This document shows positions 1 to 8,969 of a stretch of DNA of 64,000 bases, piece after piece. The stretch comes from Parasphingorhabdus cellanae (GTDB lineage: Bacteria > Pseudomonadota > Alphaproteobacteria > Sphingomonadales > Sphingomonadaceae): NCBI RefSeq assembly GCF_017498565.1, contig NZ_CP071794.1:1116001-1180000 (forward strand), given 5' to 3'. Numbering within the stretch: the first letter of the stretch is position 1; each line of letters opens with the position of its first letter. The notes under the pieces were generated by a model that was not told the DNA's origin, did not search any database, and saw only the letters and a list, made by a program, of their open reading frames with translations. The translations under genes were made by a program, and so were the position numbers.

Positions 1-1470
1 GTTGAGGCACCCTATTTCTTTATCAAGGAAGACGGCATTGTCGACTATGGCGCCCCGCAAAAAGTCAACCGTGATGGTGATAGCCTGATCATCGAAACAG
101 CAGCGCGCGGCGATGCATTGCAAAACATTTCCGGCGTCCTGAAAATTGCTTCAAACATGGGGTTTTCTTTAGACGCGTCGGGTGGAGAAGTAGAAATGTC
201 TGGCGTTCCTCTGAGCGGAGGCGCTGACAGCGGAAATTTTACTGGTGGTGGCGACCAGTCTAAAGCGTCCTTGCTGTTTATTGCTCTTGGCGGAGCGATC
301 GTTGGCGGTTTGTTGCTCAATCTAATGCCTTGTGTTTTCCCAATCCTTAGCCTGAAGGCTATCAGCTTGGCCAAAGCCGGCGGCGATGAAACGGTCGTGC
401 GGCGTGATGCGCTGGCTTACACAGCCGGCGTCGTAGTCGTGGCGACAGCTTTAGGCGCTTTGTTGTTGGGCTTGCGTGCCAGTGGGGCAGCGGTGGGCTG
501 GGCTTTTCAATTGCAAGATCCGCGGATCATCTTCTTACTGCTCGCTTTGGTGACCGCAATAGGTTTCAACCTGGCTGGTCTGTTCGAGCTCCCCAATGTC
601 AATTTCGGCAACAGGCTCGCTCAAAAAGACGGACCAGCGGGGTCGTTCTGGACCGGCGCGCTCGCTGCTTTTGTCGCTACCCCTTGCACTGGCCCCTTCA
701 TGGCTGCAGCGCTTGGGGCCACCATCATATTACCGCCCATTGCCGCCTTGATAATTTTTGCTGGGCTAGGCGTTGGATTAGCCTTGCCTTTCTTGCTGAT
801 CGCGTTCGTACCGGCGATCCGCAGCCGGTTACCCAAACCGGGTGCATGGCTGGATAGTTTCCGCAAGGCCATGGCAATTCCAATGTTTCTTACCGCGATC
901 GGCTTAATCTGGTTGCTGGGACGCCAAATTGGGACGGATGCACTGGGGCTATCTTTGATCTTTTTGTTGCTTGTCACATTGATTTTATGGTGGTTCGGCG
1001 GTGGTCAGATGAAAGGCCTATCGCGCGGTACATGGGCGACGAGTGCACTTATCGCAGCGATTTTCGGTGGTGTACTATTCCTGCCAAATGCGGAAGCGAT
1101 GAATGAGCAGAAAGTTGCAAGCGCTTCTTCTACAACCCTACCCAGTGAAGCCTTTAGTGAAACCCGATTATCGGAGCTGCGCGCCTCCAATCGACCGGTT
1201 TTTGCCTATTTCACTGCTGACTGGTGCATTACCTGCAAAGCCAATGAAGCCGCAGCCGTGCAGCGTCAGGAAACTGCGGATGCTTTTGCGAATGCCAATG
1301 TTGCGGTTTTGATGGGAGACTGGACCCGTCCCGATCCAGAAATTAGCAAGTTCCTGGAAAAGCATGGCCGCGCCGGTGTGCCGCTCTATCTATATTATGC
1401 GCCGGGTGAGGAACCTGTTATATTGCCGCAGATATTGACTATCAGCACACTGACCGATCTGGTAACTTGA
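1..1470 (+). CDS. DsbD/ScsB-like protein-disulfide reductase, 5' end cut by window edge
   Basis: The frame is open from base 1, so the N-terminal part lies outside the window. What remains is a short end of a periplasmic domain, a polytopic membrane domain and a C-terminal thioredoxin domain. The membrane part carries the two family cysteines, in NLMPCVFP (about base 330) and in VATPCTGPF (about base 680); the thioredoxin part has the WCITCK active site near base 1230. Proteins of this family pass electrons from cytoplasmic thioredoxin across the inner membrane to periplasmic substrates. The next gene downstream is also a secreted thioredoxin-fold protein, a plausible partner. DsbD versus ScsB cannot be decided without the missing N-terminus. 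Confidence 0.9.
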   Translation, partial: VEAPYFFIKEDGIVDYGAPQKVNRDGDSLIIETAARGDALQNISGVLKIASNMGFSLDASGGEVEMSGVPLSGGADSGNFTGGGDQSKASLLFIALGGAIVGGLLLNLMPCVFPILSLKAISLAKAGGDETVVRRDALAYTAGVVVVATALGALLLGLRASGAAVGWAFQLQDPRIIFLLLALVTAIGFNLAGLFELPNVNFGNRLAQKDGPAGSFWTGALAAFVATPCTGPFMAAALGATIILPPIAALIIFAGLGVGLALPFLLIAFVPAIRSRLPKPGAWLDSFRKAMAIPMFLTAIGLIWLLGRQIGTDALGLSLIFLLLVTLILWWFGGGQMKGLSRGTWATSALIAAIFGGVLFLPNAEAMNEQKVASASSTTLPSEAFSETRLSELRASNRPVFAYFTADWCITCKANEAAAVQRQETADAFANANVAVLMGDWTRPDPEISKFLEKHGRAGVPLYLYYAPGEEPVILPQILTISTLTDLVT

Positions 1471-1512
1471 TATAGGCTCTCAAGCGTTGATGGAATCAAA
1501 AAGGAGAACCCC

Positions 1513-2130
1513 ATGTTTTACAAGTTCGCTATGATATCAATCGCTGCGGTAGCGGCAATGAGCGCAGCCACACCCCTTGCAGCTGCACAGAAAAACGGGG
1601 CAATTGCGCAAGATTTCAAACTGACAGACATGTATGGAAAAACCGTTCAGCTCTCGGATTTTCGCGGCAAGACCGTGGTTATGGAATGGCACAATCCCGG
1701 CTGTCCCTTTGTCGTCAAACATTATGATAGCGGCAATATGCAGGCAACCCAGGCAGCGGCCCGCAAACAAGGTGCCGTCTGGCTCACTATCAACAGCGGT
1801 GCGCAAGGAAAGCAAGGCTATATGAAAGGCCCAGCGGCGCAAAAGCTGTCTAAGGATCAGGGCATGAATGCGGATCACTACCTGCTTGATGTCAAAGGGG
1901 TGGTTGGCAAAGCCTATGCTGCAAAAACAACCCCGCATATGTATATTGTCGATGGTGCCGGAAAGCTGGTTTACCAAGGCGGGATTGATGACAAACCGAC
2001 CGCAAATAAAGCGGATATCAAAAGCGCGCGTAATCACGTAACGGCGGCTCTGGGTGAACTGAAGGCCGGCAAAAGCGTCAGCGTGGCGCAGTCGCGCCCC
2101 TATGGTTGCTCGGTTAAATATGCGAGCTAA
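1513..2130 (+). CDS. secreted thioredoxin-fold (AhpC/TSA-like redoxin) protein
   Basis: A 205-residue protein with a cleavable signal peptide (about residues 1-25, ending AAA-Q). A redoxin domain follows, with the motif NPGCPFVVKHYDS around residue 65; the cysteine sits where peroxiredoxins and TlpA-like proteins carry the reactive Cys, but the second Cys of a CxxC is absent. A cis-Pro-like TTPHMYIVD lies near residue 140. The start has a good Shine-Dalgarno (aaaggag). It follows the DsbD-like gene by 42 bases and probably shares its transcript. The role is likely periplasmic thiol redox chemistry; the substrate is unknown. Confidence 0.85.
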   Translation: MFYKFAMISIAAVAAMSAATPLAAAQKNGAIAQDFKLTDMYGKTVQLSDFRGKTVVMEWHNPGCPFVVKHYDSGNMQATQAAARKQGAVWLTINSGAQGKQGYMKGPAAQKLSKDQGMNADHYLLDVKGVVGKAYAAKTTPHMYIVDGAGKLVYQGGIDDKPTANKADIKSARNHVTAALGELKAGKSVSVAQSRPYGCSVKYAS

Positions 2131-2300
2131 TAGCTCATTCAGTGCATAATAGAAAAAGTAGAGCCGTCGCGCGATACACAACCGGCGCGCCAGCCCTACT
2201 TCCCTAAAGTCCGGCGGCTTGCAAACCCCCTGAAAGCCCCCGTAAACGGATTGCCGGACCTAAACTATAAGCAACGTTGCTTATTCTATGTCAAAGGATC

Positions 2301-2338
2301 GGGAGACAGATTTAATACGCAACACAAATCTGTCCCCC
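2301..2338. terminator. hairpin between convergent genes, possible bidirectional terminator
   Basis: A 13-base inverted repeat with one mismatch (gggagacagattt / aaatctgtccccc) and a 12-base loop lies between the ends of two convergent genes. The trailing T-run is weak, so terminator function is inferred from position. The rest of the 253-base gap shows nothing else. Confidence 0.4.
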
Positions 2339-2383
2339 GCCTTTGTTCCGACGACAAGCGACCCTAAGCCGCCGCCGGCCAAA

Positions 2384-2788
2384 CTATTGACCTGTCAGGT
2401 TAAACTTCTTGGTGCCATTGGCGCCAACCAGTTCAATGCCCTTTGTACCCGACAGGCCAGATAGCGGCATTGATTTCTCATAACGTTCGGCCCCGCCGGA
2501 TCTGGTCATATCCACCTGAACATCATGGTCATTTGCCGCACGCGCTTCCCACGCTATTTCTATCTGCTGATATTCGGGTAGAGTATCACCCAATACCGGC
2601 AGCAATCTTATATTTGCCCCTTGTTTTGGTGCTGGCCCTGATACAATCAGGTACAGTCCCTGCCCCAAAGTTGGGCCAGCCCTCAGTTCCGCAGTGTCAA
2701 AATCAGCAGCATTTGCACGACCGGACCTTGCCGACGCAACTATATTGTCCGCTCTCATCTGTTCGTCATTGTTCACAACAAGCTCCAT
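2384..2788 (-). CDS. hypothetical protein
   Basis: A 134-residue protein with no signal peptide, membrane segment or motif that I recognise. The ATG at 2788 is preferred to an upstream TTG because it is preceded by agagagg at good spacing. The sequence is polar and contains short beta-like stretches (LYLIVSGP, IEIAWEARA), which would suit a small soluble beta-rich protein. It stands alone, convergent with the redoxin gene, with about 300 bases of AT-rich apparently non-coding DNA upstream (2789-3104). No function can be assigned. Confidence 0.6.
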   Translation of the reverse strand: MELVVNNDEQMRADNIVASARSGRANAADFDTAELRAGPTLGQGLYLIVSGPAPKQGANIRLLPVLGDTLPEYQQIEIAWEARAANDHDVQVDMTRSGGAERYEKSMPLSGLSGTKGIELVGANGTKKFNLTGQ

Positions 2789-3104
2789 AAGAACCTCTCT
2801 GTCCAAAACCGAGATGCTGACCGCGGCTCATCATTGTGGCCGATATTTCAATCTTCGTGTCAGCTCGTAACTACGCAACTTATGTACGACTCTATAACCC
2901 AACAGAGGATGAACCGTCTTGTAAACTATTGTAACTATCCGTAAACTGTTGGAATTATATTACAATTTTATGTAATTTAATCCACAACAGTCGATCATGA
3001 AATCACAAAAATGCTGCGCTGCACAAAAACCTGGGCGAATCGCTTCGTCCCAACGCTGTTCTAGAGATGTGATTCGCCTCTTGTCACAAGTCGTCGACAA
3101 ACGC

Positions 3105-3905
3105 TTAGGCGGGCTTGCGAAACTTTATCATGAAGCGATTAGTCTTGCCGCGCACCGACGGATCGAAAACATTCTTGTCCAAATCATCTTCCGGGTTGGC
3201 GAACATATCGCTTTCACTCTCCAGCACAAAACCGGCTTTTTCAAAATCGGTCTTCACGGTCACTGGATCGATTCGGTGGGTTTTCTCCACTATAGCTCTC
3301 GTATCCCCGGCGCTACCAACATGATCTATGACCGCGACGATTCCGCCCGGCTTCATACCCGCATAAAGCTTGGTCAAAAAAGCGGCGGGGTCCATCTGCG
3401 GTATTTTGAATTTTTCGCTTTCCCAATATAGATCGTGATAGATGAGATGCATCATGGCAAAATCAAAGCTGTCCGGTTCCGGTGTGTAATCACCCAGCTG
3501 CGATGGCATGAGAGAAACACCAGGCTGGCGGGTGGCAATTCCGGTCCATTTCGTCTTCGCCGCATCGCTGGATACAAATTGCGGAGGGTTTACGGCGACG
3601 ACAGATCCTGTTGGTCCAACCGCAGCGCCCATGACTTCGCTATAATATCCGCCGCCGGCAAAGATATCCAGCACCGCATCGCCAGTTTCCAGACCCATGA
3701 AACCCAAAACATCAACTGGCTTACGGCTGGCATCTAAATTCACATCAGCTTCGATCCGGCCAGGCGCGGCAACAGCAGCGTTCAAATTGGGCGCGTTTTG
3801 TGCTGTTCCTTCTTGCGCAGCGGCTGCAGTTTGATTGCTGTCAAAAGTCGCCACGCTTAGTATCAGAGCAGTGCTCGCCAAGGCCATTAAAAATTTCGAT
3901 TGCAT
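3105..3905 (-). CDS. exported class I SAM-dependent methyltransferase-like protein
   Basis: A 266-residue protein with a signal-peptide-like N-terminus (MQSKFLMALASTALILSVAT, then an Ala-rich segment). Residues 60-250 show a Rossmann methyltransferase fold: motif I is AVLDIFAGGGYYSE around residues 77-90, followed by an acidic/NPP region, and PGGIVAVIDHVG lies further on. Similar exported methyltransferase-like proteins are frequent in sphingomonads; their substrate is unknown. Because SAM is cytoplasmic, the signal peptide is puzzling. The gene lies downstream of uvrB on the same strand after a 144-base gap, so it may or may not be co-transcribed. Confidence 0.8.
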   Translation of the reverse strand: MQSKFLMALASTALILSVATFDSNQTAAAAQEGTAQNAPNLNAAVAAPGRIEADVNLDASRKPVDVLGFMGLETGDAVLDIFAGGGYYSEVMGAAVGPTGSVVAVNPPQFVSSDAAKTKWTGIATRQPGVSLMPSQLGDYTPEPDSFDFAMMHLIYHDLYWESEKFKIPQMDPAAFLTKLYAGMKPGGIVAVIDHVGSAGDTRAIVEKTHRIDPVTVKTDFEKAGFVLESESDMFANPEDDLDKNVFDPSVRGKTNRFMIKFRKPA

Positions 3906-4049
3906 GTGTCCCTCCCCAGATCGTTATCACCGCAGCATGAACCTTGCCTCTTTGGGGATCAAGCTGGATGCTAGTCGTTGGTCTATCCAAGAATGTTGTT
4001 GGTCGAGAATGCTGGCCCATCATCAATTACCGTATCGCTTTGACCTGGA

Positions 4050-6227
4050 TCAGAATTTTCGCTGCGTTTTACCATAGCGCATCTTGCGCGTACCTGGCTT
4101 ACCTTCGGTTGCCCTGCCCTTTGGCTTGGCCAGCTGAAGGTCTGCGGGTAGCCCCAATTCGTCGGCTTCCAGTTTGCGAATTTCATCACGAAGTCGTCCG
4201 GCTTCCTCAAATTCCAGATCGGCCGCCGCATCGCGCATGCGTTTTTCAAGGCTTTCGATATGGCTGCGCAGATTATGGCCGACGAGATGCTCGGTATCGT
4301 CATCAATCGGCACCGTGACCTGATCTTTGCTCGCCACATGTGCAACAATATCACCGATATTTTTCTTGATCGTTGTCGGTGTGATCCCGTGCAGCTTGTT
4401 GTAAGCCTCCTGTTTCTCGCGCCGCCGTCCAGTTTCGTTGAGCGCGCGTTCCATCGATCCGGTTATCCGATCGGCATAGAGGATTACCCTGCCCTCTACA
4501 TTACGCGCCGCGCGGCCAATAGTTTGGATGAGCGATGTTTCTGAGCGCAGAAAACCCTCCTTGTCGGCATCCAGTATCGCCACAAGCCCGCACTCTGGAA
4601 TATCGAGCCCTTCGCGCAGCAGGTTTATGCCAACCAGCACATCATAAACGCCGAGTCGCAAATCCCGGATCAACTCAATCCGCTCCAGCGTTTCGACATC
4701 GCTATGCATGTAACGGACCTTCAGACCCGCCTCATGCATAAACTCGGTCAGGTCTTCAGCCATGCGTTTGGTCAGCGTCGTAACGAGCGTACGATATCCC
4801 TGTTGAGCGACCTTTTTGCACTCGTTGATCAGATCATCGACCTGATCCTCAACTGGTTTAATCTCCACCGGTGGATCAATCAGCCCGGTGGGACGAATGA
4901 CCTGTTCGGCAAATACACCGCTGGTCTGTTCCATCTCCCATTTGCCCGGTGTTGCTGACACGCTAACCGTCTGCGGCCGCATCGCGTCCCATTCATTAAA
5001 ACGCAGCGGGCGGTTGTCGATACAGCTCGGTAGCCGGAAACCATATTCCGCCAGCGTGATCTTGCGCCGATGATCGCCCTTGGACATCGCACCGATTTGC
5101 GGCACCGTCTGGTGACTCTCATCAACGAACAGCAAGGCATTGTCTGGCAGATATTCAAACAGCGTCGGCGGCGGCTCGCCCGGCAGGCGCCCTGTGAGAA
5201 AGCGGGAATAGTTTTCGATACCGGCACAACTGCCAGTCGCCGCGATCATCTCGAGATCGAAATTCGTTCGTTGCTCGAGCCGCTGATGCTCCAGCAACTT
5301 ACCTTCTGCCTCAAGCTCTTTGAGGCGCACACCAAGCTCCAGCTTGATCGCTTCCATCGCCTGCTTCATCGTTGGGCCGGGCGTCACATAGTGGGAATTA
5401 GCAAAGATTCGCACGCGGTTGAGGCTCGCACCCTTCTTTCCCGTCAGCGGATCAAATTCGACAATCTCCTCAATCTCGTCACCAAAGAAGGAGATGCGCC
5501 ACGCCATATCTTCATAATGCGAAGGGAAAATTTCCAAATTATCGCCGCGAACCCGAAAATTACCGCGCGCAAAAGCCTGATCGTTGCGTTTATATTGCAG
5601 GGACACCAGTTTGCGGATGATATCCCGCTGATCCACAGCTTGCTCTTTTTTGAGATCAAAGATCATCGCTGAATATGTTTCGACCGAACCGATACCGTAC
5701 AGACAGGAAACCGACGCGACGATTATCACATCATCCCGTTCGAGCAGCGACCTGGTCGCACTATGCCGCATCCGGTCAATTGCTTCGTTTACCGAGCTTT
5801 CCTTTTCGATATAGGTATCGGACCGTGCGACATAGGCTTCGGGCTGATAATAGTCATAATAGCTGACGAAATATTCGACTGCATTGTTGGGAAAGAAGCT
5901 CTTAAACTCGCCATATAATTGTGCGGCGAGTATCTTGTTCGGCGCCAATATCAGCGCAGGACGCTGGGTTTTCTCGATAATCTTAGCCATCGTGAAAGTC
6001 TTGCCCGAGCCAGTAACACCAAGGAGCACTTGATCCAGTTCGTCTTCGCGAATCCCTTCCACCAGCTCTTTGATCGCTTCAGGCTGATCGCCAGACGGTT
6101 CAAAATCACTGATCAATTCAAAGGCTTTACCGCCTTCAGATTTATCGGGTCTAACCGGTTTATGAGGAACGAAATTCTCATCGGTTTGCGGTTCCGCCAA
6201 ACCTTCTCTGATAACCAGCTTTGCCAT
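4050..6227 (-). CDS. uvrB: UvrABC system protein B
   Basis: A 725-residue helicase-like subunit of the nucleotide excision repair complex. It is loaded on DNA by UvrA, verifies the lesion and recruits UvrC. Walker A is GVTGSGKT (residues 70-77); the damage-probing beta-hairpin region [11 protein letters not shown] follows. LLFVDESHQ is the Walker B, and motifs V and VI ([18 protein letters not shown]) are present. The C-terminus has a UVR domain ([17 protein letters not shown]) for UvrC contact. I chose the ATG at 6227 (MAKLVIREG) over a TTG 18 bases upstream; neither has a clear Shine-Dalgarno. Length and motif order are normal for the family. Confidence 0.97.
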   Translation of the reverse strand: MAKLVIREGLAEPQTDENFVPHKPVRPDKSEGGKAFELISDFEPSGDQPEAIKELVEGIREDELDQVLLGVTGSGKTFTMAKIIEKTQRPALILAPNKILAAQLYGEFKSFFPNNAVEYFVSYYDYYQPEAYVARSDTYIEKESSVNEAIDRMRHSATRSLLERDDVIIVASVSCLYGIGSVETYSAMIFDLKKEQAVDQRDIIRKLVSLQYKRNDQAFARGNFRVRGDNLEIFPSHYEDMAWRISFFGDEIEEIVEFDPLTGKKGASLNRVRIFANSHYVTPGPTMKQAMEAIKLELGVRLKELEAEGKLLEHQRLEQRTNFDLEMIAATGSCAGIENYSRFLTGRLPGEPPPTLFEYLPDNALLFVDESHQTVPQIGAMSKGDHRRKITLAEYGFRLPSCIDNRPLRFNEWDAMRPQTVSVSATPGKWEMEQTSGVFAEQVIRPTGLIDPPVEIKPVEDQVDDLINECKKVAQQGYRTLVTTLTKRMAEDLTEFMHEAGLKVRYMHSDVETLERIELIRDLRLGVYDVLVGINLLREGLDIPECGLVAILDADKEGFLRSETSLIQTIGRAARNVEGRVILYADRITGSMERALNETGRRREKQEAYNKLHGITPTTIKKNIGDIVAHVASKDQVTVPIDDDTEHLVGHNLRSHIESLEKRMRDAAADLEFEEAGRLRDEIRKLEADELGLPADLQLAKPKGRATEGKPGTRKMRYGKTQRKF

Positions 6228-6367
6228 AACGTGGATATGGAACAAAACGGGTCCATTGTCATCCCCAAATATTGCTAATGCTAAGACGTTACACTTCGCA
6301 AATTTACAATATTGATCAATCGGGTTAAGGCAGTCGTTAGTTTAGTAAACAAACGAGGGAAATCCAA

Positions 6368-6907
6368 GTGAAGAAGATAGTTTTATCGGTTGCCGCCGTA
6401 GCATTAATGGCGGGCTGTTCGAGTAACAATGCTGACGCTGATGGCGATGGCAATATCAGCGCTGATGAAGTCGCAAAGGTCATGAATGAAGTCACTCTAG
6501 AGCCGGGCGAATGGGAAAACACCGTTGAAATCGTTGATGTAAAAATCGAAGGTCTGCCAGAAGGCGCACCTGCCGGAATGATCGACGGGATGAAGGGACA
6601 GAAAACCGTAACCAAGACATGTATCACTGAAGAGCAAGCCAAAAATCCAGGTGCCGAGTTTTTTGCAGCTCAGGAACAGACCGACTGCAAGATCAAGAAA
6701 TTTGATATGAGCGGCGGCGCGATTGATTCTGAAATGTCGTGCTCCAATGTTGGTGCTCCCGGCAACATGAACATGGCAATGACCGGTCAATATGGCCCCA
6801 GCAGCTATGAAATGACGATGACCATGGACGGCGGCGCTGGCGGCATGGAAATGAATATTACCGCAAAGAATAACGGCAAGCGCATTGGTAGCTGCCCAGC
6901 GGGTTGA
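6368..6907 (+). CDS. DUF3617 family lipoprotein with an EF-hand-like loop
   Basis: A 179-residue protein starting at GTG. A lipoprotein signal ends in LMAGC (Cys17). Directly after it, residues 23-34 (DADGDGNISADE) fit a canonical EF-hand calcium loop: Asp at positions 1, 3 and 5, Gly 6, Ile 8, Glu 12. The remainder matches DUF3617: the LEPGEWENTVEIVDV opening, a central KTVTKTCIT segment, conserved Cys residues and a C-terminal beta-rich part ending GSCP. DUF3617 proteins are periplasmic or lipid-anchored and of unknown function. A strong hairpin terminator follows at 6931. Confidence 0.85.
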   Translation: MKKIVLSVAAVALMAGCSSNNADADGDGNISADEVAKVMNEVTLEPGEWENTVEIVDVKIEGLPEGAPAGMIDGMKGQKTVTKTCITEEQAKNPGAEFFAAQEQTDCKIKKFDMSGGAIDSEMSCSNVGAPGNMNMAMTGQYGPSSYEMTMTMDGGAGGMEMNITAKNNGKRIGSCPAG

Positions 6908-6911
6908 TCCA

Positions 6912-8099
6912 GTGCTTTCGCGCTATCTACAAAACGGAGCAAAGGCTTGGTGCTTTTGCTCCGTTTTTATTGCAGTTGCAGCGTTTTTTGCCACCGAATT
7001 GCCGGCACAGGTCAAAAATCCGCCAGCAGCTGTCATGATCGAATTTGACGCTGATGATAAAGCAACCATAGCGATTCAGGGCCTGTCCAATCGCAACACC
7101 GGCCGCGCCTTGATGCCGGATGATCCGGTCCGGATTGCCTCAATTTCCAAACTGTTTGTAAGCTTGGCTGCAATGCGCCTGGTTGAACAGGGAATACTGG
7201 ACCTCGACACAGACGTGTCCGACTATCTTGGTTGGTCGCTCCGGCATCCGGACCATCCCGCTGTGCCGATCACCTTGCGTCTGTTGCTATCCCATCAATC
7301 TGGCCTGCGTGACGGCATTAATTATGCACTGCCGATGGATGCCCGCCTGGAAACCGAATTACGAAGCCAGCAAGCATGGGACACCCATCACGCGCCAGGC
7401 ACATATTTCGCCTATGCCAACCTCAATTTTCCCATAGTTGCTGCGGTGATGGAAGCAGCAACCGGAGATCGTTTTGACCGGATCATGAAGACACAAGTCT
7501 TTGATCCGCTAGACCTCGATGCTTGCTTCAACTGGACCTTGTGCAGCGATCAAAAGGTCGCAGCAGCCGTTACCCTTTATCGCGCCAATGGCGACGTCGT
7601 CCGCGATGACTTGCGTGGCAGGCGCGAGGACTGCTCTGTTGTTCCCGCCAGCGATGGCAGTTGTGACTTGAAAGCTTATCAACTTGGCAAAACCGGGTCG
7701 ATATTCAGTCCGCAAGGCGGCCTGCGTATTTCCGCCCGTGATCTTGCCAAGATCGGTCAAATGTTTCTGCGCAATGACGGTACCTTCCTGAGTAACTCCA
7801 GCATCGCCACAATGACTAGCCCGATATGGCTATATGATGGTACCAACGGCGATAGCGAAGACGGCTATTTCTGCGCTTACGGCCTAGCAGTCCACATTCT
7901 CGCCGCACCGGATCGCCCACAATCCTGCAAGGATGATCCGTTCGGCGACAACCAAATGCGCTTTGGCCATAGCGGCGAGGCCTATGCATTGAAATCCGGC
8001 CTCTGGGTCAATCCCGTTACTAATCAAGGCACCGCTTTTTACCGAACGCAGGTTCCAGAAAATGATCCGTCAGGTCATTGCATCTATTTCTGTGAGTGA
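6912..8099 (+). CDS. exported serine hydrolase of the class C beta-lactamase/penicillin-binding family
   Basis: About 395 residues with a signal-peptide-like N-terminus (WCFCSVFIAVAAFFATELPAQ). The catalytic SxxK is S77-I-S-K80, the YxN motif is YAN in YFAYANLNF, and the third motif is HSG in RFGHSGEAYA. This is the fold of class C beta-lactamases, D,D-peptidases and esterases, so the substrate cannot be named. The start is uncertain: GTG 6912 lies just after the preceding stop, and a TTG at 6885 would overlap that gene. Either way the terminator hairpin of the upstream gene lies inside the signal-peptide coding region. Confidence 0.85.
   Translation: MLSRYLQNGAKAWCFCSVFIAVAAFFATELPAQVKNPPAAVMIEFDADDKATIAIQGLSNRNTGRALMPDDPVRIASISKLFVSLAAMRLVEQGILDLDTDVSDYLGWSLRHPDHPAVPITLRLLLSHQSGLRDGINYALPMDARLETELRSQQAWDTHHAPGTYFAYANLNFPIVAAVMEAATGDRFDRIMKTQVFDPLDLDACFNWTLCSDQKVAAAVTLYRANGDVVRDDLRGRREDCSVVPASDGSCDLKAYQLGKTGSIFSPQGGLRISARDLAKIGQMFLRNDGTFLSNSSIATMTSPIWLYDGTNGDSEDGYFCAYGLAVHILAAPDRPQSCKDDPFGDNQMRFGHSGEAYALKSGLWVNPVTNQGTAFYRTQVPENDPSGHCIYFCE
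6931..6969 (+). terminator. intrinsic terminator after the DUF3617 gene, inside the next coding region
   Basis: A 13-base perfect stem (aaaacggagcaaa / tttgctccgtttt) with a loop of about 11 bases is followed by a T-run. It lies 24 bases after the DUF3617 stop and overlaps the start of the serine hydrolase gene. Confidence 0.75.
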
Positions 8100-8162
8100 T
8101 AGGTTTCACTCCGAAACCGAATCAACAAACCCTCAATCGGTTCCCAATCAGGAGAGACACAG

Positions 8163-8546
8163 ATGATCGCCTACACCATGCTCGGCACCAATGACAAAGA
8201 CAAAGCCGTTGAATTTTACGACAAGCTTTTTGAAGGCACGGATGTCAAAAAGCTATTTCAAACACCTTTAGGCGGGCAATTTTACGGCAAGAAGCCGGGA
8301 CAACCGATGATCTGCATTACCAATCCTTATGATGGCAATGACGCCTGCTTCGGTAACGGCACGATGGTGGCTCTGTCCTTTGACGATACCGACCAGATTG
8401 ACGCGCTCCATGCCAAGGCGCTGGAACTCGGTGCAGCCGATGAAGGCGAGCCGGGATGGCGCGCGCCGGATGTCTTTTACGGAGCCTATTTCCGCGATCT
8501 TGATGGCAACAAGCTTTGCGTCTGCAAAATGAACATGGGAGGTTGA
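8163..8546 (+). CDS. VOC (glyoxalase/bleomycin-resistance fold) family protein
   Basis: A 127-residue single VOC module with the usual beta-alpha-beta-beta-beta order. It opens with MIAYTMLGTNDKDKAVEFYDKLF and ends with FRDLDGNKLCVCKM, the family's closing strand that carries the last metal-ligand region. The start has a good Shine-Dalgarno (aggagag). Such small proteins are dioxygenases, glyoxalases, or lack activity; nothing here tells which. It is paired with another VOC gene two bases downstream. Confidence 0.85.
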   Translation: MIAYTMLGTNDKDKAVEFYDKLFEGTDVKKLFQTPLGGQFYGKKPGQPMICITNPYDGNDACFGNGTMVALSFDDTDQIDALHAKALELGAADEGEPGWRAPDVFYGAYFRDLDGNKLCVCKMNMGG

Positions 8547-8548
8547 TC

Positions 8549-8941
8549 ATGATTGGTTATGTCACACTAGGCGTCAACGATATTGAGAAAGCGCAGGCAT
8601 ATTATGACGCGCTGCTCGGCGAAATCGGAGGAAAACGATTGATGGAACTCGAAGAGGGTGGCTTCACGCTCTATGGCGCCGAGATGGGCGCGCCCTCTCT
8701 TGCCATCACCCAGCCTTATAATGGCGAGGCCGCTGTGCCAGGCAATGGCAATATGATCGCCATTCCCTTCGAGCAACGATCGCAGATTGACAGCTTTTAT
8801 AATAAAGCCATCGAACTGGGCGGGAGCGACGAAGGCGCGCCCGGCGTTCGCGGTGACGAAGGACCACAAGCTTTTTATGCAGCCTATTTTCGGGATCCGG
8901 AAGGCAACAAGCTTTGCGCTTTTCGTGTCGGGCCTGCATAA
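8549..8941 (+). CDS. VOC (glyoxalase fold) family protein, paralogue of the preceding gene
   Basis: A 130-residue VOC module that resembles the previous gene along its length (MIGYVTLGVNDIEKAQAYYDALL at the start, FRDPEGNKLCAFRVG at the end), so the two look like a tandem duplication. The ATG at 8549 is preceded by ggaggttgatc, whose ggagg lies within the end of the upstream gene, which points to translational coupling. The two products could form a heterodimer. The substrate is unknown. Confidence 0.87.
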   Translation: MIGYVTLGVNDIEKAQAYYDALLGEIGGKRLMELEEGGFTLYGAEMGAPSLAITQPYNGEAAVPGNGNMIAIPFEQRSQIDSFYNKAIELGGSDEGAPGVRGDEGPQAFYAAYFRDPEGNKLCAFRVGPA

Positions 8942-8969
8942 GGAGGAAAATTCCACGGGGAGAATAATC

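Noticed and set aside
2997..3431. Long plus-strand frame opposite the exported methyltransferase gene
   Set aside because: It is the antisense shadow of a gene with clear motifs and has no domain, ribosome-binding site or plausible composition.
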